Source of the DNA: Akkermansia muciniphila
GTDB taxonomy: Bacteria; Verrucomicrobiota; Verrucomicrobiia; Limisphaerales; UBA9464
Length of the DNA stretch: 45,415 nt
Assembly (NCBI GenBank): GCA_945861565.1
Contig: CAMAUY010000031.1
Span: forward strand, 1 to 45,415
Direction: 5' to 3'
The notes under the pieces were generated by a model, which was not told the origin of the DNA, did no database searches, and saw nothing but the letters and a program-made list of their open reading frames with translations. Made by a program: the position numbers and the translations under genes. The first letter of the stretch is position 1. Each line of letters opens with the position of its first letter. Positions 26,651-35,449 of the stretch are shown one piece after another.

Positions 26651-27973
26651 CTACACCGACTTCGGCGTCAGGCCAAACACGGTCCCCACCGGTTCGATGG
26701 CCGCGAGATGATGGCCGGTGAGCAGTAGGTAATGGTGCGATGCAAGCTGCGTCATCAACCGGTGGCCATTGGGAACGCGGATTACGCCGCCATTCAAACA
26801 GTCCGATCCAGGATAGCCCACGTAGCCGGTGAGTTCCCCTTCGACGACGGTCATTGTCGTCATGTCGGGATGCAGTTTGGCGAGCGTGATGGGGCCGATG
26901 GGCAGCCGCGCGTCAATCGCGCTGGCGTGTTCATCGACGATGGCGAGCACTTTTTTCCGCAACGTCCATTCGGTCGAGAAGGATTGCGGCACCACTCCCA
27001 AATAGCCACAGTGCGCAACGAGGATGTAGTTCCGCGGGTCGCCTTCGACGGGCGGGAATTCGGTGATGCGCTCGTGCTTGAGCGCGGCCTGGCCCATGAG
27101 GAACGGGTAGAGATTCGTCAGGATGATGGGCGCGCCGAGCGAGCGGTGCAGGATAAGTTTGGTGAGCATCGCCAGGATGTCCGCCTCGCAGCCCCAGATC
27201 AGGCCGCGCTCCTGGTAGAGCAGGTTCCACGCCAGACACGGCGTACAATCGGAAAACGCGGATTCGTTGAGGCAATTGATGCCAACCCCCTGCACGGCGG
27301 GGTCGTCGCCGATGTCGCGCTTCACGGCGAGGTAGAGTTTCACCGCAGCATTGAGTGATTTCTCGGGGAGCGCGTGCGGCAACGGCCTCGCACGCCATGC
27401 CGCCTGGGCGTCGGAATCGGGGATCATCTTCGCTTCGGCACCCAATTTCTTGAAGCTCCGCTTCTCGATGGAGAGGCCAAACTTGCTCAACATGCGCTGG
27501 ACGCACTCATTCTCCCACCAGTAGAAGCGTTTGAAAATCGGTGCCTGCATTCCGTCGCCGGGATTATCCTGATAGACGATGAACTTGCTCGTGCCTAACT
27601 GGCGCTTCACGGCGAGGGCGCGCAAGGCGACGCGGGTATGATCGAGGTGATAGGGGGCGATGATGCCGGCCCCGACGCCCTCACTTTTGAGATACGTGAT
27701 GAGTTCCCAATCCCACATCGAGAGGGTGCCAAACTCGGAGGTGAGGATGAGCAGCGGCGGCGTGAGCGAGCGGAAATCCGGCACGCGGCGGTAGGCCTCA
27801 CCGAGCAACTGCGGGAATACGGCCGCCTCGCAGTCCGGGAGTTTGGCACCGAGCGGCACCGGCTCGAGGAACTCTGCATCGTTGCCGAGCAGAGCGCGGA
27901 GGTGGTCGAGTTGCGTGTCAAAGCCACCATCGCGACCGGGGTTGAAATAGATGGGGACGACGCGAGATTTCAT
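26651..27973 (-). CDS. L-fucose/L-arabinose-isomerase-like protein
   Basis: A 440-residue cytoplasmic protein of the L-fucose/arabinose isomerase-like group, which reversibly converts aldoses and ketoses with a divalent metal. The N-terminal half has the open alpha/beta arrangement (RVVPIYFNPGRDGGF; LLILTSEFGTLSMWDWELI). The C-terminal half has NCLNESAFSDCTPCLAWNLL and WGCEADILAMLT, in the Glu/Asp-rich region where the metal ligands are expected, and YILVAHCGYLG. Last gene of a three-gene operon, joined by ATGA to the upstream oxidoreductase. The ATG at 27973 is fixed by that overlap; the longer frame to 28174 is rejected. The SulP remnant begins immediately after its stop. Confidence 0.75.
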   Translation of the reverse strand: MKSRVVPIYFNPGRDGGFDTQLDHLRALLGNDAEFLEPVPLGAKLPDCEAAVFPQLLGEAYRRVPDFRSLTPPLLILTSEFGTLSMWDWELITYLKSEGVGAGIIAPYHLDHTRVALRALAVKRQLGTSKFIVYQDNPGDGMQAPIFKRFYWWENECVQRMLSKFGLSIEKRSFKKLGAEAKMIPDSDAQAAWRARPLPHALPEKSLNAAVKLYLAVKRDIGDDPAVQGVGINCLNESAFSDCTPCLAWNLLYQERGLIWGCEADILAMLTKLILHRSLGAPIILTNLYPFLMGQAALKHERITEFPPVEGDPRNYILVAHCGYLGVVPQSFSTEWTLRKKVLAIVDEHASAIDARLPIGPITLAKLHPDMTTMTVVEGELTGYVGYPGSDCLNGGVIRVPNGHRLMTQLASHHYLLLTGHHLAAIEPVGTVFGLTPKSV

Positions 27974-29145
27974 ACCCATTCCTTCCGGCCGTTGGCGGCT
28001 GATTTCAGCGCGGCGGCCAGCACGCGGATGCATTTCACGCCGTCGCGAAAATTGGGTTCGAGCGGCGTGCCATTTGCCACCGACGCCACAAAATCCACCA
28101 TCCCGTGCGTAAACGCATGCTCGTAGCCGAGAACGTGCCCTGGAGGCCACCAGTGGTTGATATAAGGGTGGCACGCCTCGGTGGCGAGAATGGTGCGGAA
28201 GCCCTGCGCATGCTCCGGATCGCGGCGCGAATGGAACTGCAGTTCATTCATCCGCTCCAGATCAAACACCAGAGCACCCTCGCTCCCGTAAATCTCGAAC
28301 GAGTTCCGATTCTTCCGCCCCGGCGCAAACCGCGTCGCCTCGAAGGAACCAACGGCGCCGTTGGCAAACTCGACCATCATCAACGACGCGTCCTCGACCG
28401 TCACGGCGCCGCGCGCCGTCGTGCCGCCCGCACCCGCGGCAAACGCCGTCGCCCCGTCGCTGGGCAGAGGGCGTTCCTTGATGAAGTTCGCGGTTAGGCA
28501 CGAGACGCTCGTGATGTCGCCGACGAGATAGTGCGCAAGATCCACGCTGTGCGAATTGAGGTCGTGGTGCGGGCCACTCCCGGCGGTCTCTTTCCGAAGT
28601 TGCCACGTGAGCGGGAAATTCGGATCCACGATCCAGTCCTGCTGATAGGCGCCTCGCCAGTGGAAAATGCGGCCGATTTTTCCCTCCTCAATGAATCGTC
28701 GCGCGAGGCGCACGGCGGGGGTACGGCGGTAGTTGTGATTGAGATAATGCACCACCTGCGCCTTCTCTGCCTCACACAACATCACCTCGGCCTCGGCCAC
28801 CGTCAGCGCCATCGGTTTCTCGCAGAATACGTGTTTGCCCGCGCGGGCGGCGGCGACGGCAACCTCGTGATGCAGATGTTGCGGGAGCGAAATGTCCACC
28901 ACGTCGACGTCCTCGCGTGCAATTGCCTTCCGCCAGTCCGTCTCGACATTCTTCCAGCCCCAGTTGTCGGCGAAGGCACGCACGGCGCCCTCCTTGCGAC
29001 CACAGGCCACTTGCAGGACGGGCCGGAGCGGCAGATCGAAGAAGCGTGCGGCCTGCAGCCAGGCGTTGCTGTGCGCCTTGCCCATGAAGTTGTAACCGAG
29101 GATGGCAATGCGGAGTTCCTTCTTGGCGGGCATGGCGTGGTTCAT
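27970..29145 (-). CDS. Gfo/Idh/MocA-family sugar/inositol dehydrogenase
   Basis: A 391-residue cytoplasmic NAD(P)-dependent dehydrogenase. The Rossmann start RIAILGYNFMGKAHSNAW (12-29), the EKP triplet at 109-111 (HVFCEKPMALT), and the substrate-side block SGPHHDLNSHSVDLAHYL with the conserved Asp and His are present. There is no signal peptide, unlike the 6029-7072 relative. It is the middle gene of an operon, overlapping both neighbours by ATGA; the start at 29145 follows from this. Together with the sugar-phosphate-isomerase-like and fucose-isomerase-like proteins it should oxidise and rearrange one sugar or cyclitol. Confidence 0.88.
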   Translation of the reverse strand: MNHAMPAKKELRIAILGYNFMGKAHSNAWLQAARFFDLPLRPVLQVACGRKEGAVRAFADNWGWKNVETDWRKAIAREDVDVVDISLPQHLHHEVAVAAARAGKHVFCEKPMALTVAEAEVMLCEAEKAQVVHYLNHNYRRTPAVRLARRFIEEGKIGRIFHWRGAYQQDWIVDPNFPLTWQLRKETAGSGPHHDLNSHSVDLAHYLVGDITSVSCLTANFIKERPLPSDGATAFAAGAGGTTARGAVTVEDASLMMVEFANGAVGSFEATRFAPGRKNRNSFEIYGSEGALVFDLERMNELQFHSRRDPEHAQGFRTILATEACHPYINHWWPPGHVLGYEHAFTHGMVDFVASVANGTPLEPNFRDGVKCIRVLAAALKSAANGRKEWV

Positions 29146-30002
29146 TTCAAATTGGCCGTGACGTTCTTGAGATGGCGGATGCTTTTTTCGATCATCTCCT
29201 CCTCGCGATCTCGATAGTCGGGATGCGGCATGTCTGTCTCGAACGCAAGGAAACCCTGGTAGCCGGCGTCCTTGAGCACCTGCGCAATGGTGTCGATCTC
29301 GATCAACCCCTCGCCGGCCGCGACGCAGGAGAAATAATACCACTCGCGCGCGCTCACGCCCTTGACGGGCCGGATGTCTTTCACATGCGTGGCAAGGACG
29401 TGGCGCGCCAGCTTGCGGGTGGCTTCGACCGGGTCGTCGAGCACACGAAGAAAGTTTGCGGTATCGAGATTGATGCCGAAATACTCGGAGCCGACCTGCT
29501 CGATGAGCCAGAGGATTTCATCCGCGTTGTAGTCAATGTGGTTTTCGACCGCGAGCCGGATACCTTGCTTGGAGGCGAGGTCCGTGGCTTCCCGAAACCA
29601 TTCGGCCAGAATTTTCAACTGTGGCTCGTGCGGCGCGAACCGAAACATGAGGCTGCTCCCCACCACACGCATCACCGGCGCGCCGATCAGCCGGGCGAAC
29701 CCGATGTGCGCGAGCAACTCGGCCTTCGCCTGGACGCTGCCGCCCGCCTCCAATCCGTTCGGATGACCCCAGGCGTAGACGCGATCGAAGCCGAGGGCAT
29801 CGAGCCTGCGTCGCAGCCCGGTGAGATAGTTCGCGCTGAACTCGGGAAAGAAACAGGACTCCAGGGAAACGCCGTTGCAACCAAGCGCCTTCGCGCGGTC
29901 GAGGAACGTGTCCATCGTATAGGGCCGGGCCGCCGGCGTCTGCATGGGATAGACCTCGCCGAAGAAGCGGTGGTAACAGTAGGAATCAATTCCGACTTTC
30001 AT
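29142..30002 (-). CDS. Sugar phosphate isomerase/epimerase-like TIM barrel
   Basis: A 286-residue protein of the xylose-isomerase-like TIM-barrel family (AP endonuclease 2 superfamily), including inosose dehydratases and ketose epimerases. It starts MKVGIDSYCYHRFFGEVYP; later strands carry NGVSLESCFF, IRLAVENHIDY (a Glu metal ligand), FGINLDTANF (Asp), THVKDIRP (His/Lys) and FLAFETDMPHP (Glu). First gene of the operon, so transcription should start in 30003-30308. The ATG at 30002 precedes the first barrel strand; a frame back to 30074 adds nothing typical. Confidence 0.85.
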   Translation of the reverse strand: MKVGIDSYCYHRFFGEVYPMQTPAARPYTMDTFLDRAKALGCNGVSLESCFFPEFSANYLTGLRRRLDALGFDRVYAWGHPNGLEAGGSVQAKAELLAHIGFARLIGAPVMRVVGSSLMFRFAPHEPQLKILAEWFREATDLASKQGIRLAVENHIDYNADEILWLIEQVGSEYFGINLDTANFLRVLDDPVEATRKLARHVLATHVKDIRPVKGVSAREWYYFSCVAAGEGLIEIDTIAQVLKDAGYQGFLAFETDMPHPDYRDREEEMIEKSIRHLKNVTANLK

Positions 30003-30308
30003 GGGTGGCGCATTCTTACCACGCAGGCCGTGCATGTCGAAATGAACTTGCGCATCGAAGCCATGCTCACCCATTGGGTGGCCAAAACTTCGATTGGTGT
30101 GGCCAAAAAAAAGGATGGATAAAGCCTTGCGACTTCACTATCAACCTGGGGAACACCAGCCATGTCGGACCCAGAATCGGACGCCTGAATCCGACGCCTT
30201 TCGGGTCGTTCCACTCGGATGGCTGCCGAGTGGATGTCCCGGAAGAGAACTGGGTTCCCGACGGACGGCTCTCGACGCAAGAAACATTCGGCCACTATCG
30301 GACGTTTT
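30003..30308. other. Divergent upstream region between the sugar operon and the prepilin gene
   Basis: Both neighbours are transcribed away from this interval. It contains a CACTCGG/CCGAGTG hairpin near 30210-30230 and a direct repeat GTGGCCAAAA. I see no convincing -35/-10 pair and no gene. Confidence 0.5.
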
Positions 30309-31115
30309 ATGAAGCGGAATAAACTGCTCTCGATGTCATTTAGGACAAGAGTTGGGGCATTCACCCTGATTGAACTTCTGGTCGTGATCGCGATCATTGC
30401 GATTCTCGCTGGAATGCTCCTGCCGGCCCTGTCTCGGGCCAAGGGCAAGGCTCAAGCGACGGGATGCCTGAATAACAACCGTCAAATGGGGCTCGCCTAT
30501 CAGTTATACTCATCCGACAACTACGATATCTTTCCTGGATGGGGCTTCCAATTTCACGACCCCAGCTATGCCTACCCTCCCGATCGCGTGCTTCGAGCCG
30601 GCGAGAAAATGGCGGATGTAAAGTTTTTTGAAACGGGCCTGCTGTGGAATTATCTGCGGTCTCCTGCCGTCTACCGATGTCCAGCCTACGCGATTCGCAA
30701 TTACAAGGCCGGTACCTCGTTCTGGGGGCCAACGGACGGGAAAATCCCGATCTGGAGCTACTCAGCAAACGGGCAGGCAGCCTATTCGTGCCAGTCGAAA
30801 AGCGTTCAAGCGAACCAGCCGAGTAATTTTGACATCAAGGCCGGCAACCTCCGAACGTCTCCCTCACAGACCGTTTTGCTCATCGAGTGTTACAATAACG
30901 ACGGCGCTGGTTTCGATAATTCGATTATGCTATTCGATGGCAATGCGCCTCCGGACAAACAAGATCGCCTGGGTATTTGGCACGGCGGTGTCGGCACGTT
31001 GACATTTTTTGATTGCCACGCCGTCTCGATGAATTGGAGGCAGTATACCAACGCGGTATCAGGCCCGGAGAAGGCCAAGCAGTTTTTTGGGGGAACCGTT
31101 GGCTTTTACTGGTGA
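30309..31115 (+). CDS. Type II secretion/type IV prepilin-like protein
   Basis: A 268-residue protein with a class III prepilin leader: [18 protein letters not shown] and [19 protein letters not shown], including the +5 Glu of the pilin family after cleavage before Phe. The membrane helix covers about 15-40. The rest ([30 protein letters not shown] at the end) matches the numerous pseudopilin-like surface proteins of Verrucomicrobia and Planctomycetes, whose role is unknown and which are not part of a visible secretion gene set here. The ATG at 30309 gives a 16-17 residue leader; the ATG at 30333 would also work. Stand-alone gene. Confidence 0.88.
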   Translation: MKRNKLLSMSFRTRVGAFTLIELLVVIAIIAILAGMLLPALSRAKGKAQATGCLNNNRQMGLAYQLYSSDNYDIFPGWGFQFHDPSYAYPPDRVLRAGEKMADVKFFETGLLWNYLRSPAVYRCPAYAIRNYKAGTSFWGPTDGKIPIWSYSANGQAAYSCQSKSVQANQPSNFDIKAGNLRTSPSQTVLLIECYNNDGAGFDNSIMLFDGNAPPDKQDRLGIWHGGVGTLTFFDCHAVSMNWRQYTNAVSGPEKAKQFFGGTVGFYW

Positions 31116-31343
31116 ATCCGGAAAATCGCATTCCCTGCATTCACAGGCGCTTGCAGGTGCAAACGGTGTTATCGGTGCAGAGAGCCTTCTTGAACCAGAC
31201 CGCCAAAGGGTTTCTCGACATTTCAGGGCAAGAAAATAGCCCGTTTTCGAACTGAATCAGATTGCTGTCTCACACCCAGCGGGGCACCGGGTGAACAAAT
31301 TGGCGTGATTCGCGGCTCTCCGGGCGTATGCTCCGAGGGACGA

Positions 31344-32210
31344 ATGCACACTAGCGAGCAGATCACGCGCAAAAGCGCCTCAAATCTTGCTCTTGCCTTC
31401 ATCCTCCTTCCCGAGGCCAAGCGCCAGGCTATGACCGCCCTGTACGCTTTCTGCCGGGAAGTGGACGATATCGCCGACGAAGATTCTTCTCCCGTCGCCC
31501 GCCGTCGCGAAGAACTGGGCCGCTGGCGGGAGGATATCCGGCGTACTTGCAGCGGAGGGGAGTCGGAATTCGGCGTCAATCGTGAGTTGGCCCCATTTGT
31601 GGCCAAGTACCGACTGCCATTCAATCTGTTCGACGAACTGATTCGCGGGGTGGAAATGGATTTGGATCAGCTGACGTATCCCGACTCGGCCACACTTGAG
31701 GCCTACTGCTATCGCGTCGCCAGCGTCGTCGGCCTGTTGAGCATCGAGATTTTTGGCTACCAGGACCCCCGCTGCCGGGACTACGCGATCGCCCTGGGTC
31801 AGGCACTCCAACACACCAACATTCTCCGGGATATCGGCAATGACGCGGGCCGCGGGCGTATTTACATTCCCCAGTCGGAACTGGAGCAGCACGGGGTTGC
31901 GGTTGCGGAAATTACCGCCGGAAAAGATTCCGAACGGTTCCAAGCGCTTTGCCGAACGTTGGCGGGCAATGCACGGGGCTACTTCCGGAAAGCCCGGGAA
32001 CTGCTCCCCGAAGTGGATCGGAAATCGATGATTGCCGCCGAATTAATGGGCGCCGTTTACTGGCGCCTGCTTTGCGAACTGGAGGCACGAAAATTCCCGG
32101 TGCTGCAGGAAAAACCCTTCAAGCTCTCGAAAGGACGCAAAGTCGCGCTTGTTTTGCTAGCAGCCGCCCGCGTTAAATGGCGTTTCCCGGTCGCCCAGTA
32201 CGGGGTCTAA
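31344..32210 (+). CDS. hpnD: Squalene/phytoene synthase family, HpnD-like
   Basis: A 288-residue trans-isoprenyl diphosphate synthase joining two farnesyl diphosphates (or geranylgeranyl diphosphates) head to head. The first Asp-rich motif DDIAD has Asp41 and Asp45, the second is DIGND (163-167), and GRGRIYIP follows as in presqualene diphosphate synthases. The next genes are HpnK-like and a small membrane protein, which argues for the hopanoid precursor route rather than carotenoids. HpnC and HpnE, the usual partners, and squalene-hopene cyclase are not in the window. A GAGGGA lies three to four bases before the ATG at 31344; an earlier in-frame start at 31305 is less likely. Confidence 0.85.
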   Translation: MHTSEQITRKSASNLALAFILLPEAKRQAMTALYAFCREVDDIADEDSSPVARRREELGRWREDIRRTCSGGESEFGVNRELAPFVAKYRLPFNLFDELIRGVEMDLDQLTYPDSATLEAYCYRVASVVGLLSIEIFGYQDPRCRDYAIALGQALQHTNILRDIGNDAGRGRIYIPQSELEQHGVAVAEITAGKDSERFQALCRTLAGNARGYFRKARELLPEVDRKSMIAAELMGAVYWRLLCELEARKFPVLQEKPFKLSKGRKVALVLLAAARVKWRFPVAQYGV

Positions 32211-32215
32211 ACACC

Positions 32216-33091
32216 ATGGCATCTGACAATCCACGTATCCGCCTCATCGTCAATGGAGACGACTTCGGCCAGTCCAGCAGTGCGAACCGAGCGATCATTC
32301 GAGCGCACCGCGAAGGCATATTGACAACGGCGAGTCTGATGATGACGGGTAACGCGAGTGACGGAGCGATCAAGCTTGCGCGGGAAAATCCCAATCTGGG
32401 AGTCGGAATCCATCTGGTGCTAGTCCGTGGAAAATCGATTCTCAAACCCAGTGAAATCATCGGGTTGGTAAACCAGCGCTTCGAATTCGAGCCGCGCCCC
32501 ATTCGGGCGGGGATCCGGTATTATTTCAGCAAGGGCCTTCACCCGTTCATCCGACAGGAAATCAATTCGCAGTTCGCCGAGTTCCGGCGCACCGGCTTGC
32601 TCCTCGATCACGTCAACGGGCACATGCAGTTTCACCTCCACCCCACCATATTCAATATGCTGAAGCGGGACTTCAAGGCGTGGAACATTCGGGCGATGCG
32701 GCTGTCCCGCGATCCGTTACTGACAAATCTCCGGTTAAGCGCCGGCCGATATTTTTACCGTCTTTTCCACGCCGCTGTCTTTGCACGCTTGGCCGGGCGG
32801 GCGGTGGCCGCGATGGATCGCCGGGGCATCGTTCATACGGATCGAGTGTTCGGACTCCTCCAGGACGGTCGGATGACGGAATCGTACCTCTTGAAATTGT
32901 TGGATAACCTCTGGCCGGGCACGTTCGAGATCTATTGTCATCCGGATGAGGACGAACATGCGCACGAACTCGAAGCTCTTTGCAGTCCGCGAGTGAGAGC
33001 AAAGATCGAAGAACTGGGCATCGAGCGGATCCGCTACCAGGATCTCTTCAAGCCTCGGACCGCGCGAACCCGGGAAGTCGCTCCAACCTGA
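32216..33091 (+). CDS. hpnK: HpnK-like carbohydrate deacetylase (YdjC family)
   Basis: A 291-residue YdjC-type deacetylase, metal-dependent, associated with hopanoid synthesis. It shows IVNGDDFG (11-18, with the metal-binding Asp pair), GVGIHLVL with His66, and DHVNGHMQFHLHP, which supplies further His ligands, then a C-terminal EIYCHPDEDEHAHE. It starts five bases after the squalene synthase stop, so they form one operon. The role in hopanoid biosynthesis is inferred from gene neighbourhoods in other bacteria; the substrate may be a side-chain sugar. Confidence 0.85.
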   Translation: MASDNPRIRLIVNGDDFGQSSSANRAIIRAHREGILTTASLMMTGNASDGAIKLARENPNLGVGIHLVLVRGKSILKPSEIIGLVNQRFEFEPRPIRAGIRYYFSKGLHPFIRQEINSQFAEFRRTGLLLDHVNGHMQFHLHPTIFNMLKRDFKAWNIRAMRLSRDPLLTNLRLSAGRYFYRLFHAAVFARLAGRAVAAMDRRGIVHTDRVFGLLQDGRMTESYLLKLLDNLWPGTFEIYCHPDEDEHAHELEALCSPRVRAKIEELGIERIRYQDLFKPRTARTREVAPT

Positions 33092-33097
33092 CGCTTC

Positions 33098-33529
33098 ATG
33101 GCAAGAATTCTGATCGTGCTGTTCTTTGGCCTCGTCTTGGAAGCCATCGGAGTTGTCTTCCTCGGCAAAGGACTCAAGGAGATTGGTGAACCCGCACAAT
33201 TGAATGCGGGTGAAATCGCTCGCCTGCTCGGACGCGGTGCCATGAATCGGAATATCCTGCTCGGGATCGCCTGGGAAACAGCCTATTTCGGCTGCATTCT
33301 TTACATGATGTCCCAAGCCGACATCAGCTTCGTCTGGCCCGTGACCGCGCTCGGGTTTGTCTTAACAGCGCTCAGCGCCCATTTCCTCCTGGGGGAATAC
33401 ATCAGTCCGCTGCGTTGGCTCGGGGTCTGCCTCATCGTCGCCGGTGCCGCCGTGATCACCTACACCGAAAAGGTGAAAATCGATTCACGCTCGGCCGTGA
33501 CTTCGCAATCCACACGGGATTCACATTAA
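33098..33529 (+). CDS. Small EamA/SMR-like membrane protein
   Basis: A 143-residue protein with four predicted membrane helices at about 3-23, 50-70, 75-97 and 103-124, i.e. half the size of a drug/metabolite transporter. WPVTALGFVLTALSAHFLLG and RWLGVCLIVAGAAVITY match the repeated EamA/SMR core. It starts seven bases after hpnK. A transporter or flippase subunit for an isoprenoid product is possible, working as a dimer; there is no direct evidence for the substrate. Confidence 0.75.
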   Translation: MARILIVLFFGLVLEAIGVVFLGKGLKEIGEPAQLNAGEIARLLGRGAMNRNILLGIAWETAYFGCILYMMSQADISFVWPVTALGFVLTALSAHFLLGEYISPLRWLGVCLIVAGAAVITYTEKVKIDSRSAVTSQSTRDSH

Positions 33530-33567
33530 TCGGTCCGCTCGACAGCGGTGATGCCACACGGCTGATT

Positions 33568-33588
33568 CCTCTGGAATGGGTCCAGAGG
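33568..33588. terminator. Hairpin between convergent genes
   Basis: CCTCTGGA-ATGGG-TCCAGAGG, an eight-base-pair stem with a five-base loop, midway between the ends of the EamA-like gene (33529) and the GHL10-type gene (33640). It has no T tract on either strand, so termination is a guess. Confidence 0.35.
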
Positions 33589-33639
33589 TAGGACGGCCGG
33601 CAGAGAGTGGGCTGCCCGGATGGCCCAGGCGGGCATCGA

Positions 33640-35136
33640 TCAGGGCGATTGATTCCATTCTGCGGCGGTGCCTTCGACGCCCGCCAAGTCGATGGGAATA
33701 AGTCGGATTCTAACGGGTAAAGGCTGCCCTGACAGTCGTTCAAACACTCGATTGTTCTGAGTTGCCGGGAGATACTCTGTCTGCCAGCGCACGCCAACCC
33801 GGCGTTGCAAGGCGTACCACCGAACGGCTCCATTTTCTGCCGACTTCCAATTGACCTGCATCCGGGCACCCCCGGCATCGCCGCCGACGCTTAATGCGGG
33901 GGTCGGCGGCAAATTCGTGCTGAGCCAGGGGAATGAAGGCGGGAGAGCGGGTGCCGCAAACGTGGTGCGGGTCAGCAAATCACCCAAGCCTCCCCGATTC
34001 TCTGTGAGAGTGCGGCAATTCCAGAGAATGAGCCCATCAACACCACCGAGTTTTCGCGTCAGGGTAATCTGCGCGAGAATCTCGGCGGCATTTCGGTCCT
34101 GACCAATTCGAGTGGCGTCCATTCCGGCGAAGATCCGATGGTGGGCGGGGTTTTGATCGGCCCACCAACGGAGCAGGTTCGGGAAGCTCTGTTCCCGGGA
34201 TTGGATGGGCCAGTACAGTTGGGGGGCGATGTAGTCGAGCCAACCTTCCCGGATCCATTTCCGGGCATCGGCGTACAAAACCTGGTAGGCGTCCATGCCC
34301 TTGATCGAGGGGGGATTTCCCGGACGCCAGATGCCGAACGGACTGATGCCGAAGCGCACCCAGGGTTTCGCGTTATGAATGGATCGGCTCAGCGATTGCA
34401 CGAACGTATCGATGCTAAATCGCCGCCAGTCGTCCCGATCCAAGCGGCCACCCGACCGTTGATACCGGTTCCAACTCCGTTCGTCAGGGAATGGCAATTC
34501 GCGTCCGGCCTCGGGGTAAGGGTAAAAATAGTCATCGAGGTGAACGCCATCGATGTCATAGCGGCGGACGACGTCGAGAATGACGCGAGAAACATGGTCC
34601 CGGACGTCCGATTCGCCGGGATCGAGCCAGAGATGTAGGCCGGCCTTGCGAACGAGGTGCGGTTTCTTAATGGAAATGTGATTGGAGGCGGCAGGGCCAA
34701 GGCCGGATTTAAAACGGGCGCGGAACGGATTAAACCAAGCGTGCAATTCGAGACCCAGGGCGTGCGCTTCCGTGACGGCCATCTTCAGCGGATCCCAAAA
34801 AGGTTCTGGGGCTTTCCCCATGCGACCCGTCAGGTACTCCGACCACGGCTCGAGGGTTGACGGGTAGAGCGCATCGCAGGCGGGGCGGACCTGGAGCAGA
34901 ACCGCATTAAAATGGAGATCGTGCGCGCGTTGCAAAATAGCGCGAAGCTCGCTTTGTTGTTGGACGATGGGCAGTCCCGCTTTGGAGGGCCAGTTAACGT
35001 TAACAACCGACGCGACCCAGACGCCACGAAACTCGCGGTTCAACGGCGGCGGCTCCAGGGCAGGCGCGACCACCCCTGCACCGTGCAAAGCACATCCCAG
35101 GCCGAGTAGGATGGGAAGGATGACAACGCGTCGCAT
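33640..35136 (-). CDS. GHL10-type (glycosyl hydrolase-like 10) secreted protein
   Basis: A 498-residue exported TIM-barrel protein of the YngK/GHL10 family, putative glycosidases. Signal peptide 1-21 (MRRVVILPILLG...). The family start is REFRGVWVASVVNVNWPSK, then LQVRPACDALYPS, LELHAWFNPFRARF, YDIDGVHLDDYFYPYP (with the Asp pair thought to be catalytic), FGISPFGIWRP and WLDYIAPQLYWP. About 80 C-terminal residues are a fibronectin-like module (RWYALQRRVG...). The ATG at 35136 starts the signal peptide. It is divergent from the giant Ig/Calx-beta gene. Substrates of related proteins include peptidoglycan-like glycans and uronic-acid polymers; none can be proved here. Confidence 0.87.
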   Translation of the reverse strand: MRRVVILPILLGLGCALHGAGVVAPALEPPPLNREFRGVWVASVVNVNWPSKAGLPIVQQQSELRAILQRAHDLHFNAVLLQVRPACDALYPSTLEPWSEYLTGRMGKAPEPFWDPLKMAVTEAHALGLELHAWFNPFRARFKSGLGPAASNHISIKKPHLVRKAGLHLWLDPGESDVRDHVSRVILDVVRRYDIDGVHLDDYFYPYPEAGRELPFPDERSWNRYQRSGGRLDRDDWRRFSIDTFVQSLSRSIHNAKPWVRFGISPFGIWRPGNPPSIKGMDAYQVLYADARKWIREGWLDYIAPQLYWPIQSREQSFPNLLRWWADQNPAHHRIFAGMDATRIGQDRNAAEILAQITLTRKLGGVDGLILWNCRTLTENRGGLGDLLTRTTFAAPALPPSFPWLSTNLPPTPALSVGGDAGGARMQVNWKSAENGAVRWYALQRRVGVRWQTEYLPATQNNRVFERLSGQPLPVRIRLIPIDLAGVEGTAAEWNQSP

Positions 35137-35449
35137 GCGGGAGGGCGACGTTCGCTGGCGCAGCCCCGTTGGGCAAGTCGGTGTCGCGTACAACGTGTCG
35201 GTTCATAGGTTGTCGGAGGGCGATCGTGGGGACTATTCCCCAACCCGGTGTTGGCGAACCAATCGCCGGTGCACCCGCCGACCCATGAACCGGGCAGGCC
35301 CGCCCGGCTGGTCAGCCGGGTGCGTAGCAGCGCCTCCCTTGCCGATATAGTTCAGGGTCAGAGTGAAGAGCCACTTTTCAGAGCCTTTCCCTCATCATGG
35401 CATGCGAGATGCTAGGCCCCTTCTTAATAACCAATCGTTTCGACGAACC
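35137..35449. other. Divergent upstream region with repeat palindrome and strong hairpin
   Basis: Between GHL10 (-) and the Ig/Calx-beta gene (+). GGTTCATAGG (35200-35209) and CCCATGAACC (35282-35291) form the same outer palindrome as in the 128-740 repeats. CCCGGCT-GGTC-AGCCGGG (35303-35320) is a strong hairpin. No gene. Confidence 0.6.
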
